In this document: positions 1-6,605 of the stretch, piece by piece
Layout: each line of letters begins with the position of its first letter
How positions within the stretch are numbered: the first letter of the stretch is position 1
Assembly (NCBI GenBank): GCA_025457805.1
Contig: JALOTR010000090.1
Location: 1 to 8,174 of the forward strand
Direction of reading: 5' to 3'
Length of the DNA: 8,174 nt
DNA from: Akkermansiaceae bacterium
Lineage (GTDB): Bacteria > Verrucomicrobiota > Verrucomicrobiia > Verrucomicrobiales > Akkermansiaceae
Notes under the pieces: generated by a model
What the model was told of the DNA's origin: nothing
What the model saw: only the letters and a program-made list of their open reading frames with translations
Databases searched by the model: none
Made by a program: the position numbers and the translations under genes

Positions 1-318
1 GACGCTGATGGCTACGAGGACCAGCGCTACTGGAACCAGAATGCGCAGGAGGGGCTTGGCTCCATTGAACTCGCCGAGGTCCATGGCAAGCGCGCTGAGT
101 TTGCCCATGTTGTCCGGCGCGATGAGCAGCCAGAACCAGGCGAGGCCGATGCCGAGGATGATTTGGCCGGTGGTTTGATCGCGGGGAAATTTCTTCAAAT
201 ATCCCTGCACGGCAGCCGGTTTGGCGAGCATCAGGGCATGGATGCCGATGAGGCACACGGCGAGAATGATCCCGACGGTGAAAAGCGACAGGTGTTCGTA
301 AGGGTGCATCGGATCCAT
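1..318 (-). CDS. Partial membrane protein of unknown function (N-terminal 106 residues)
   Basis: An open minus-strand frame runs from ATG at 318-316 to the left edge without a stop, so the C-terminus lies outside the window. The product begins MDPMHPYEHLSLF. A first hydrophobic stretch lies at about residues 11-32 (FTVGIILAVCLIGIHALMLA). Next comes a basic loop with GYLKKFPRD, then a second hydrophobic stretch at about 53-66 (GQIILGIGLAWFWLLIAP), a polar loop, and a third at the edge (LLRILVPVALVLVAIS). This is the pattern of a small polytopic inner-membrane protein. Met4 is an alternative start. It diverges from the membrane-protein pair that begins at 438, with about 119 bases between them. 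I do not recognise a characterised family, and any functional link to those neighbours is only inferred from position. Confidence 0.72.
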   Translation of the reverse strand, partial: MDPMHPYEHLSLFTVGIILAVCLIGIHALMLAKPAAVQGYLKKFPRDQTTGQIILGIGLAWFWLLIAPDNMGKLSALAMDLGEFNGAKPLLRILVPVALVLVAISV

Positions 319-437
319 GCGGCCCCCGGACTAGGGCGGGCGGGCGGAACATTCAAGCGCCAACTCGCCCCGGGCCGTTCATCGAAAAATCACGGACGCC
401 GCATCATCGCCTCACATTGGCCGCCCAGAGTGCGCCC
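319..437. other. Divergent intergenic region
   Basis: These 119 bases separate the minus-strand membrane gene from the plus-strand membrane pair and should hold promoters for both directions. I see no convincing -35/-10 pair, operator palindrome or strong ribosome binding site. A TTG at 417 would extend the downstream gene by seven codons but has no supporting Shine-Dalgarno sequence. Confidence 0.4.
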
Positions 438-1202
438 ATGAACCTGCGGCAAGTGATCCAACCCGACGACGGCTGGCTCGACGCGCCCACCCCGGGCCGG
501 GTCGCTGGGGTGGCGCTGGCCGCCGCTGCGGGGATGGCCTTGTATGGATTCACCGTGGGATTTTGGAGGGATCCGCTGATGGGTGTGTTCGTGGCGGTGA
601 AAATGCCGCTGCTGGTGGCATTGACCTTGTTGTGCAACGGGCTGCTCAACGGGCTCCTGGGGATTCTGTTGGGCACAGGCCTGGGTTTCCGCCAATCGCT
701 GCTTGCCCTGCTCACCGCCTTCGCCCTGGCAGGCATCCTGCTCGGGTCGCTGGCACCGGTCACCTTCCTGCTGGCATGGAATGCGCCGCCGCCAGACTCA
801 GCGGGCGCGGCGATGGCGCACTCGGCCTATCTCCTGACGCATACCTTCCTGATCGGCTTCGCCGGGGTGGCGGCCAACATTCACTTACACCGCCTGCTCG
901 CTGCCAAGTCGCCCACCCCGGCGGCGGCGACGGCCACCTTGCTGGCTTGGCTGGGTGGCAACGGATTCCTTGGCGCACAGTTCTCGTGGATCCTGCGGCC
1001 GTTTTTCGGGACGCCGAAGCTGGAAGTGCAATTCCTGCGACCGGATCCGCTGGATGGAAATTTCTATCAGACTGTCTGGCACGCGCTCAACCGGACGACC
1101 GGGGGGTTCGCGCTGCCCGCACTGCTGGTGATTTTGCTGCTCTTTGCCATCCCCATCCTGAGGGCCATCCGCGCCCACCACACACCGAACCATCAACCCT
1201 GA
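438..1202 (+). CDS. Six-segment integral membrane protein, first of a paralogous pair
   Basis: The product has 254 residues from ATG at 438. A TTG at 417 is in frame but less likely, because the ATG version begins with a normal soluble N-terminus (MNLRQVIQPDDGW) before the first membrane segment. Hydrophobic segments fall at about residues 21-42, 48-79, 87-114, 128-153, 164-187 and 223-244. There is no signal peptide and no catalytic motif. The block from about 49 to 114 (KMPLL, LLCNGLLNGLLG, then ALAGILLGSLAPV) resembles residues 85-150 of the next gene in order and spacing. This suggests a Yip1-like or related integral membrane family, known to me only as hypothetical proteins in Verrucomicrobia. 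The next gene starts 10 bases after its stop, so the two are probably co-transcribed. Role unknown; it may form a membrane complex with its neighbour. Confidence 0.85.
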   Translation: MNLRQVIQPDDGWLDAPTPGRVAGVALAAAAGMALYGFTVGFWRDPLMGVFVAVKMPLLVALTLLCNGLLNGLLGILLGTGLGFRQSLLALLTAFALAGILLGSLAPVTFLLAWNAPPPDSAGAAMAHSAYLLTHTFLIGFAGVAANIHLHRLLAAKSPTPAAATATLLAWLGGNGFLGAQFSWILRPFFGTPKLEVQFLRPDPLDGNFYQTVWHALNRTTGGFALPALLVILLLFAIPILRAIRAHHTPNHQP

Positions 1203-1212
1203 CCGAGAAACC

Positions 1213-2025
1213 ATGAATCCTGCATCCACACCACCGCCGCCACCGCCTGCCGATCACGCCCAACCGCCACCCCTCGATCCGCCATTGCCGGATCTGTTAG
1301 ATACGAAAACTTTGTTTGAGGCTCTGCTGAGGCGTCCACAATTGCTGATCGTCCGCCTCGCAGATGGCAACCACGCGGCGACCGGGCGATTTCTGTTATT
1401 GGCGGTGATATCATTGCTGTTGTTTGGCTTTGTGATCGGCTGTTTTGCCAAACACGAACAACTCTGGGCCGCGCCCTTGAAGATTACGGCCGGCTTGTTG
1501 TTTGCAGGGCTCATCTGTTTTCCGAGTTTATATATATTTTCCACACTGGCCGGAGCGCGGGTGTCCCTGGGTCAGCTTGCAGCCTGCCTTGCCGGAGCGC
1601 TGGCTCTGGCAGGGATGCTGCTGCTTGGGTTTGCTCCGGCCGTGTGGATCTTTGCGGAGTCCACGGATTCGTTTGGCTTCATGGGCGCGCTTGGAATCGG
1701 CGCTTGGGCGATCGCGGCGATCTTCGCGCTGCGCTTTCTCAAGTCCGTGGTGTTTGCCACAGGCGGCACGCAGAAAGGTCCGCTGGTGATCTGGAGTGGT
1801 GTGTTTCTTTTGGTGACCCTGCAAATGACCACCTCGCTGCGGCCCATCCTCGGGCGCTCCGAGGTTTTCCTCACGCAGGAAAAGAAATTCTTCCTCCAGC
1901 ATTGGGGCGAACAATTCGGTCGCTCGCTGACTGACCCGCAAACCAAGACCGCCGCCGCCCAGCCCGCCACCCAGCCGGCCGAGGCAGCACCTTCCAGCGG
2001 CGGCCGCAATCCCTACAACGAATAA
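1213..2025 (+). CDS. Proline-rich-headed integral membrane protein, second of a paralogous pair
   Basis: The product has 270 residues. The N-terminus is a proline-rich cytoplasmic-type tail (about residues 5-27, with a run of six prolines), then a short amphipathic region. Hydrophobic segments follow at about 59-77, 88-112, 119-147, 155-175 and 189-206. The C-terminal tail is soluble, with an Ala/Pro/Gln low-complexity stretch at about 246-262. The segment KITAGLLFAGLICFPSLYIF followed by ALALAGMLLLGFAPAVW parallels the core of the upstream protein, so the two look like diverged tandem duplicates. It starts 10 bases after the upstream stop, and a candidate 30-residue ORF follows its own stop by three bases, which suggests one operon. 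No enzymatic motif is visible. Function unknown; a heteromeric membrane assembly with the upstream protein is a reasonable inference. Confidence 0.85.
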   Translation: MNPASTPPPPPPADHAQPPPLDPPLPDLLDTKTLFEALLRRPQLLIVRLADGNHAATGRFLLLAVISLLLFGFVIGCFAKHEQLWAAPLKITAGLLFAGLICFPSLYIFSTLAGARVSLGQLAACLAGALALAGMLLLGFAPAVWIFAESTDSFGFMGALGIGAWAIAAIFALRFLKSVVFATGGTQKGPLVIWSGVFLLVTLQMTTSLRPILGRSEVFLTQEKKFFLQHWGEQFGRSLTDPQTKTAAAQPATQPAEAAPSSGGRNPYNE

Positions 2026-2028
2026 GGG

Positions 2029-2121
2029 ATGAAAGCCCCAAGCGATCCCCAACCCGCCCCGGCCGCAGGCAGCGCGGAGACGGACCCCGAGTATCTGGCG
2101 TGGCTGGACGAGTTGTTATGA
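2029..2121 (+). CDS. Candidate 30-residue small protein
   Basis: A short frame, ATG at 2029 to TGA at 2119-2121, begins three bases after the stop of the membrane protein gene. TAAGGG lies just before the ATG, so translation could be coupled by reinitiation. The peptide is Pro/Ala-rich at first (MKAPSDPQPAPAAGSAETD) and ends in a compact acidic amphipathic tail, PEYLAWLDELL. A conserved-looking aromatic/acidic tail after a low-complexity head is more than a random frame usually shows, but 31 codons is too short to prove coding. Being third in the probable membrane operon is the main support. It could equally be untranslated trailer sequence. Confidence 0.4.
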   Translation: MKAPSDPQPAPAAGSAETDPEYLAWLDELL

Positions 2122-2169
2122 AATGACATCCCACCTTGCGCGGCGGAGCATTCCGGGCATGTTGGCTCC

Positions 2170-2784
2170 ATGAAGATCCTGATTTCCTCCTTCTCTGCCT
2201 TGCTTGCCATGGTTTCTCCGGCGCTTTGCGACCCCGCATCCAAGGAAGGAGGCGGGAAACCGGCCGCCGCCGCGGAGCCGGGTTACAAAGAGGAATCCCC
2301 ACTGCCCGAGGGCTGGCCCCAGCCCGGGCCGTTCGACCAGGTGGTGAAAAAACAATATCCCGCCTACCGCGCCGCCTTCACCCAGGAGGGCAGCCCGAAC
2401 GGGAGTTTCATGAAACTCTTCCGCCACATCCAACGCAACCAGATCCCCATGACCGCGCCGGTGGAAATGAAAATGGATGAGTCCGAAAACAAATCCCTCC
2501 AGATGGAACAAATGGCCTTCCTCTATCAGTCACCCGAAGTCGGCAAGACCGGCGCGGATGGTGAGGAAGTGGAAGTGCGCGATGTGCCCGCGATGGAAGC
2601 GCTGAGTTATGCCTGGCAGGGATCGCGCAATGACAAGTCCACCGCCAAGGCCCGCGAGGCCATCGATGCGGAACTCGCAAAACAGAATCTCAAGGCGGAG
2701 AGTTATCGATTGCTGGGATATAACAGTCCCTTCGTTCCACGTGCGAAACAAACGCATGAATTGCAGGCGATCCTGAAGAAGTGA
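2170..2784 (+). CDS. Secreted SOUL-family heme-binding-like protein
   Basis: The product has 204 residues. Residues 1-20 form a signal peptide (MKILISSFSALLAMVSPALC), probably cut by signal peptidase I near ALC-DP; there is no proper lipobox. A Gly/Ala/Pro linker runs to about 50. The SOUL hallmark lies at about 80-100: FMKLFRHIQRN followed by QIPMTAPVEM, matching the family pattern of a Phe/Leu-Phe-x-Tyr/His-Ile turn then Ile-x-MTAPV. The C-terminal part, RLLGYNSPFVPRAKQTHEL, matches the family's usual closing segment (GYN-P). Some SOUL proteins bind heme or other tetrapyrroles; many bacterial members are uncharacterised, so heme binding is inferred from family only. No strong Shine-Dalgarno is visible ahead of the ATG. 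The gene stands alone downstream of the membrane operon and converges on the coiled-coil gene with 9 bases between the stops, leaving no room for separate terminators. Confidence 0.85.
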   Translation: MKILISSFSALLAMVSPALCDPASKEGGGKPAAAAEPGYKEESPLPEGWPQPGPFDQVVKKQYPAYRAAFTQEGSPNGSFMKLFRHIQRNQIPMTAPVEMKMDESENKSLQMEQMAFLYQSPEVGKTGADGEEVEVRDVPAMEALSYAWQGSRNDKSTAKAREAIDAELAKQNLKAESYRLLGYNSPFVPRAKQTHELQAILKK

Positions 2785-2793
2785 AATCTCCGA

Positions 2794-3789
2794 TCACTTC
2801 GCAACAGGCGCATTCTTTTCCAGCCATGCTTTGCGGGCGACGAGGTTTTCCCGCAGCTCATTGAGCTTCGCGCGCCCTGCGGCGAATTCATCATAGAGGC
2901 GGAAGAGATTGGAAACATCTCCTCTCAAATCCTTGCGGGCATCGTCCAGCATGTGACCGATGTCCACCGCCTCATCCAGCCCCGGCGCGCGGCTGGTGGA
3001 GGTTCCGGCCCCGGTGGTGAGATCCGTAAGTTCGGAGTTGAGTTTTTCCACCTGGGCATCAATGCCGCCGATTTCCTGAAGATATAACTTTCGTGCGGAC
3101 TCGGACGGGTTGCGATTGTCCAACAGGTCCTTGAGCGAACGGCGGCGTTGGTCGAGGCGATCCAATCCCTCGCGGATCGCTTTGGTGATTTCATCGCGGG
3201 TTTGTCCGGACTTCATGTTGTCGCGGCGGTTCTGTTTCCAGTCATCGCTGATGCGGGTGTTTTCATAATAATAACCATTCCAATACGAGCCGCCTTCCGA
3301 CTCATACTTGTCCACGTCCTTGTGAGCGGGAAATGATTTTCCCAACTCCACAATCTGGTCCACGCGCTTGAAGATGCGTTCATCGAATTTCCCGAGATCT
3401 CCCAAAGCCGCGCCATCGCCTTGTTTTGCGCGTTCCGCCATCTCGCGGCGTTTTGCCGAATAAAGATCGATGCCACGGCGCAGGCCCTCGATGGCTTCCT
3501 GCTTGATGTTGGAAACCTTGGTCCGCGAGTCCTTGGAATCGCGCATGTCGGCCAGCATTTTCACCAACTCATCCACCCGCTTTTCGATGCGGGCATCCAG
3601 CGTGACGATGTCCTGACCCAATTCGGCAAGCCGTTTTTCCCGCTGGCTGATGTAGGTTTCCATGTTCGCCACCGAGGCCTTGCGCGCTTCGATATCGATG
3701 GCAGGAGCGGCGGGTGCCGATGGAGTTTGGGCGAATGCAGTGGCGGAAATGGCGATCGCCACGAGGGCAAGATAAGGGTTTCTATCCAT
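2794..3789 (-). CDS. Secreted coiled-coil protein of unknown function
   Basis: The product has 331 residues from ATG at 3789-3787. An open frame reaches back to 3885, but I chose the internal ATG. It has AAGGG about five bases upstream on the minus strand, and it gives a clean signal peptide, MDRNPYLALVAIAISATAFA followed by QTP. The mature protein is almost all charged helix with heptad-like spacing: about 35-125, 135-155, 195-260 and 275-325. It is interrupted by an unusual aromatic patch at about 166-177 (GGSYWNGYYYEN). No catalytic or binding motif is recognisable. A periplasmic, structural or scaffolding role is possible but unproven. It diverges from prfB across a 94-base region and converges on the SOUL-like gene. 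Confidence 0.82.
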   Translation of the reverse strand: MDRNPYLALVAIAISATAFAQTPSAPAAPAIDIEARKASVANMETYISQREKRLAELGQDIVTLDARIEKRVDELVKMLADMRDSKDSRTKVSNIKQEAIEGLRRGIDLYSAKRREMAERAKQGDGAALGDLGKFDERIFKRVDQIVELGKSFPAHKDVDKYESEGGSYWNGYYYENTRISDDWKQNRRDNMKSGQTRDEITKAIREGLDRLDQRRRSLKDLLDNRNPSESARKLYLQEIGGIDAQVEKLNSELTDLTTGAGTSTSRAPGLDEAVDIGHMLDDARKDLRGDVSNLFRLYDEFAAGRAKLNELRENLVARKAWLEKNAPVAK

Positions 3790-3883
3790 GCCGTCCCTTC
3801 TGCCAGATGCCCGGGAGCCTGCCAAGGGGATTCCGCGGTTCCTCCTTGCCTCGCCGCGCGGGATGGGGTTTTCTCCCGCCCGC
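3790..3883. promoter_or_regulatory. Divergent intergenic region between the coiled-coil gene and prfB
   Basis: These 94 bases must hold the start signals for two divergent genes. The only element I can support is the minus-strand Shine-Dalgarno AAGGG near 3794-3799 for the coiled-coil gene. prfB has only a weak, distant purine run (GGATGGGG at about 3862-3869) ahead of its ATG. I see no clear -35/-10 pair. Confidence 0.35.
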
Positions 3884-5024
3884 ATGTCCTCACTTCCTAC
3901 CGCTGACCTCCTGGCGCTCGATACGGACGGCCTGAAAAGCCGCCTTTCGAAACTCAGGAGGTATCTTTGACGTCCCGACCCTCGAAAACGAAATCAACAC
4001 GCTCGAGGAGGCGATGGGCGCGCCCGAGTTTTGGAACGATACGGACAAGGCCCGCTCGATCAGTTCCAAGGCCGCAGGGCTGAAGAAAAAGCTGGAGGCT
4101 TTCCTCAAACTCGAATCGCGCGTGGCGGACATCGATGAAGGTGTGGCGCTGGCCAAGGAGTTCGACGATGCGGACCTGGCCGCCGAGGCGATCAACAATG
4201 CAAAGACTCTGGAAAAGGACATCCGTTCCTACGAGCTTCTCACGCTGCTCGACCAACCAAGCGACATCTCACCCTGCTTCCTGGTGATTTCCGCCGGAGC
4301 CGGTGGGACCGAGGCTTGCGATTGGGCGCAGATGCTGCATCGGATGTACACGCGCTGGGCGGAGAGCAAGGGATACACCGTGGAAACACTCGATTGGCAG
4401 GACGGCGATGAAGCTGGTCTCCGCACGGCGACGCTCAAGATCACCGGAGATTATGCTTATGGTTTCCTGAAGAACGAGCGTGGTGTGCATCGGCTTGTTA
4501 GAATTTCCCCCTTCGACTCGAATGCCAAACGCCATACCTCGTTTGCATCGATTGATTGCACTCCGGAAATTTCCAAGGAGATCAACATCGAGATCAACGA
4601 AAAGGACATCGAGATCACCACCACCCGATCCGGCGGCAAGGGCGGCCAGAACGTGAACAAGGTGGAGACCGCCGTCATCCTGCGCCACCTTCCCACCGGC
4701 ATTCTCATTCGCTCCACCGCCGCGCGGACGCAGGGTCAGAACCGCGAGCTCGCCTATGAGATCCTCAAGGCCAAGCTCTACACCATCGAGGAAGACAAAC
4801 AGAAATCCGAGGCCGACCGCGCCTACGGCGAAAAGGGTGACGTTTCCTGGGGCAACCAGATCCGCTCCTATGTGTTCCAACCCTATCAGAAAGTGCTCGA
4901 TCTCCGCACCGGCGAGGAAACCAACAACATCCAAGCCACCATGGACGGCGAGTTGGATGCGTTCATCGAGGCCAAACTCCGCGGCAAAGTCCGCGTAAAG
5001 GGCGCGAAGGACGAGGAGGATTAA
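3884..5024 (+). CDS. prfB: Peptide chain release factor 2, read through a programmed +1 frameshift
   Basis: RF2 releases finished proteins from the ribosome at UGA and UAA stops. It is encoded in two frames. ATG at 3884 opens 28 codons ending RRYL, followed by TGA at 3968-3970. A +1 shift at CTT TGA C moves reading to GAC at 3969, which continues to TAA at 5022-5024, giving 379 residues in all (the E. coli protein has 365). The stop-recognition tripeptide SPF is at residues 208-210 (4506-4514), and the peptidyl-tRNA hydrolysis motif GGQ is at 253-255 (4641-4649). Both are offset by three residues from E. coli. The conserved [17 protein letters not shown] block lies just before domain 2. The GGQ loop reads [13 protein letters not shown] rather than the SGAGGQ form of E. 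coli. The last 18 codons are duplicated at 6606. It stands alone on this strand and is divergent from the coiled-coil gene. Confidence 0.97.
3956..3971 (+). promoter_or_regulatory. RF2 programmed +1 frameshift site
   Basis: AGGAGG (3956-3961), an internal Shine-Dalgarno-like sequence, is followed at once by TAT CTT TGA C (3962-3971). This is the layout of the known E. coli site, AGGGGG TAT CTT TGA C, here with an even closer match to the anti-Shine-Dalgarno. In the established mechanism, low RF2 makes the ribosome pause at the in-frame UGA; the Leu-tRNA slips from CUU to UUU and reading resumes at GAC. When RF2 is plentiful, translation ends at the UGA. The gene therefore regulates itself through the activity of its own product. 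Confidence 0.96.
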
Positions 5025-5115
5025 TCGCGGGAGGGGCGTTCATCCACCGACCCTCCGGGGCGGAATGAAATCTCTTCGTCGTTTCCGGTTCCGGTGGCTC
5101 ACGCCACTGGCTAAT
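4968..5115 (+). repeat. Direct repeat copy A: prfB 3' end plus downstream sequence
   Basis: This stretch covers the last 18 codons and stop of prfB and about 91 bases beyond. It aligns with 6606-6750 in direct orientation. By hand I count 9 substitutions and one 3-base gap over 148 columns, about 92 percent identity. Similarity starts sharply at the codon for Glu in [11 protein letters not shown] and continues into the first REP-like hairpin, ending at CTAAT. The two copies lie 1,638 bases apart and enclose one gene at 5263-6582. Confidence 0.93.
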
Positions 5116-5156
5116 ATCGTTTGCCCCTCCGGGGCCGATGATGTCCCGGAGGGACC
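5091..5156. repeat. REP-like two-hairpin unit A
   Basis: The first hairpin is CCGGTGGC-TCAC-GCCACTGG (5091-5110), an 8-bp stem with one G-T wobble, followed by CTAAT. The second has stem CCCTCCGGG (5125-5133) with CCCGGAGGG (5145-5153) and an 11-base loop. No T-tract follows either hairpin, so this is more like a repetitive extragenic palindrome than an intrinsic terminator. The whole 66-base unit recurs in inverted orientation at 6757-6823, with a few changes and one inserted base. Similar ccggtggc palindromes are, from memory, common between genes in Verrucomicrobia and Planctomycetes. Confidence 0.8.
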
Positions 5157-5225
5157 ATGGGTGATTGGCTCCCAATGTCTTTGTTTTGGAACAGCGAGCT
5201 GGAGTGATGATTTGTTTGCACGCGA

Positions 5226-5256
5226 TTGACATTCCGAATTCGATAGGTCGTTATAT
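5226..5256 (+). promoter_or_regulatory. Candidate promoter of the 439-residue protein gene
   Basis: A perfect TTGACA (5226-5231) precedes an AT-rich TTATAT (5251-5256). The spacing of 19 bases is longer than the usual 17, so the -10 assignment is uncertain. Transcription would start at or within a few bases of the ATG at 5263, giving a very short or absent leader. This agrees with the lack of a strong Shine-Dalgarno (only TCAAG) ahead of that ATG. Confidence 0.4.
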
Positions 5257-5262
5257 CAAGCC

Positions 5263-6582
5263 ATGAGAGCCCTGATTTCGATTGCTTTCCGTGTTCGCAT
5301 CCTGCGTGGGGAGCTGAGCCGCTGCTTTGCTGTATGGGCATGGTTTCCAATTCTCTCATTGAGCGCCGCGCTTGGCGATGAGGTGAAACCAAAGGCGGTC
5401 GAGGTCATTGAAGAATTGACCCGCGCCTATGCCAAACTTGATGGCTTCAAAGCCACTTACCAGTCGGTCGGCAAGGGTAAAACTCTCGATTGCACTCTTG
5501 GATTGGATGAAAATTCCAGACTCGCGGCGTCCCAAGTGGTGGTCAGAAAAGGCGACCAGAAAATGGTCCAGAGACTATGGAACACATCCCACGACCAGAT
5601 GTTCTTCGCCGGAGGAGACGATCTAATTGTTTTCAAAGGAACGAATGCGGAACTCAAAAGCCTCACGGACCTGATGAACCTTCTAGCCACGGAGCCCGAT
5701 GCCGACGGGAAAGAAGGCACCTATCAGTCCATTCCCTCCATTTTGTTGGAGAAAACCGTTTTCGCCGCCGGCTTTGGCTTGCAGAAGCGGGATCAGCCTT
5801 CCTGGGCTGACATCGTCGAGGATGCGCCCATCAAGGATTCCGACGAAAAAACGGTGACCTTTTCCACCGACAAATACGGCCTCCTGACCATCAGTCGTGA
5901 GAACGGGATGTTGATCCGCCAATCAGTCACGGCTGACGATGGGGAAGTCCGGGTATTGGAACTCAAGGAACTCCAAGTGAATCCCGGCAAGGACAGCGTT
6001 GAGCGAATTTCCACAGGATGGTCCACCATCGGCGCAAAGGAGTTACCATTGGTCTCCAGGATGGCTCCACTGAGGCTGGTATCGTTTCAGCTCATCATCG
6101 ACTCTGTAGAAAATGGGCAAGCCGAGGTCCGTGTTTTGGACGATTTGCTTGAGAGCCAGTATGAATCGCTCCGTCACTTTGCCCGGGCATGCATTGATAT
6201 GGAAGGTCCATTCGCAACCAAGGCCAACTGGCCGGGACTGTTCGACAAAGTTAAGACCCGTCTCCACCTCAAGTGGCTGCAAGACGTTCCGGGTGCGGAC
6301 GCCGCCGATAAAGAGGGTTTCCTCAAGTATCAGCAAGAACCCGAAATCCGCCTGGAAGTGAGAAACTCCCTGGTCGCAGGGATGATGGAGATGGAAAAGT
6401 TACCGGAAGTGATCACGGACGAAATCTTCGGTCGTGGCGGCTGGGCAAGCCTCAAGGTCGGAAATGACCGAGGAGTTGCGGCCAAACAATCACTCGTGAA
6501 GGCCCTTACCCGCGCCTATCTTGAGGAGCTGGTCGACCAGAAAATGACGAAACAATGGGACCAGCGCGACGGACTCGATTGA
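5263..6582 (+). CDS. Secreted protein of unknown function, cargo between two prfB tails
   Basis: The product has 439 residues. The N-terminus has a long basic region (residues 1-20), then a hydrophobic core (CFAVWAWFPILSLSAALG), so it is probably exported with cleavage near residue 38. Residues about 43-250 (VIEELTRAYAKLDGFKATYQ, then strand-like stretches) recall the lipoprotein-carrier LolA or DUF2092 style of fold, a helix followed by a beta sheet. This is only a shape impression. Residues about 270-430 look mostly helical and match nothing I know. Base composition differs from its neighbours: 29 of 60 bases are G or C at 6061-6120, against 41 of 60 at 4681-4740 in prfB (spot counts). It is the only gene enclosed by the duplicated prfB 3' ends, which suggests acquisition. 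It has no recognisable toxin, enzyme or recombinase motif. A TTGACA-bearing promoter lies just upstream. Confidence 0.78.
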   Translation: MRALISIAFRVRILRGELSRCFAVWAWFPILSLSAALGDEVKPKAVEVIEELTRAYAKLDGFKATYQSVGKGKTLDCTLGLDENSRLAASQVVVRKGDQKMVQRLWNTSHDQMFFAGGDDLIVFKGTNAELKSLTDLMNLLATEPDADGKEGTYQSIPSILLEKTVFAAGFGLQKRDQPSWADIVEDAPIKDSDEKTVTFSTDKYGLLTISRENGMLIRQSVTADDGEVRVLELKELQVNPGKDSVERISTGWSTIGAKELPLVSRMAPLRLVSFQLIIDSVENGQAEVRVLDDLLESQYESLRHFARACIDMEGPFATKANWPGLFDKVKTRLHLKWLQDVPGADAADKEGFLKYQQEPEIRLEVRNSLVAGMMEMEKLPEVITDEIFGRGGWASLKVGNDRGVAAKQSLVKALTRAYLEELVDQKMTKQWDQRDGLD

Positions 6583-6605
6583 ACCAGCAAAGAGAAATCA
6601 ACCAC

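Larger units (their letters stand above)
5025..5262. other. Intergenic region after prfB
   Basis: The left part is repeat copy A and REP-like unit A. From 5157 to 5225 I see no gene or structure. The last 40 bases hold a candidate promoter for the 439-residue protein gene. GGAGGG (5030-5035) could pair with CCCTCC (5051-5056), but copy B breaks this pairing without compensation, so I do not call a terminator. Confidence 0.5.

Noticed and set aside
163..441. Plus-strand ORF of 92 codons at the left edge
   Set aside because: It is antisense to a hydrophobic minus-strand frame that starts at 318, is open to the edge and has clear membrane segments. The plus-strand translation is low-complexity charged sequence with no structure.
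563..1216. Long overlapping plus-strand ORF inside the first membrane gene
   Set aside because: It is a frame shadow caused by high GC. Its translation is rich in Arg, Gly and Ala, without hydrophobic or motif pattern, while the other frame gives six membrane segments.
3790..3885. Extended N-terminus of the coiled-coil protein from 3885
   Set aside because: It would overlap the prfB start and hide the signal peptide behind 32 basic residues. The start at 3789 has a Shine-Dalgarno and a clean signal peptide.
3788..3970. Separate 60-codon ORF ahead of RF2
   Set aside because: Its 3' part is the zero-frame leader of prfB ending at the programmed UGA. Starting RF2 at 3788 would add residues not seen in the family.
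4269..4934. Minus-strand ORF of 221 codons inside prfB
   Set aside because: It is antisense to a clearly conserved gene and has no recognisable protein pattern.
4014..5024. RF2 starting at the ATG at 4014
   Set aside because: The conserved N-terminal helix residues lie upstream across the frameshift site, so 4014 is an internal methionine.
5030..5056. Rho-independent terminator after prfB
   Set aside because: The GGAGGG/CCCTCC pairing has a long loop, no T-tract follows, and it is not preserved in repeat copy B.
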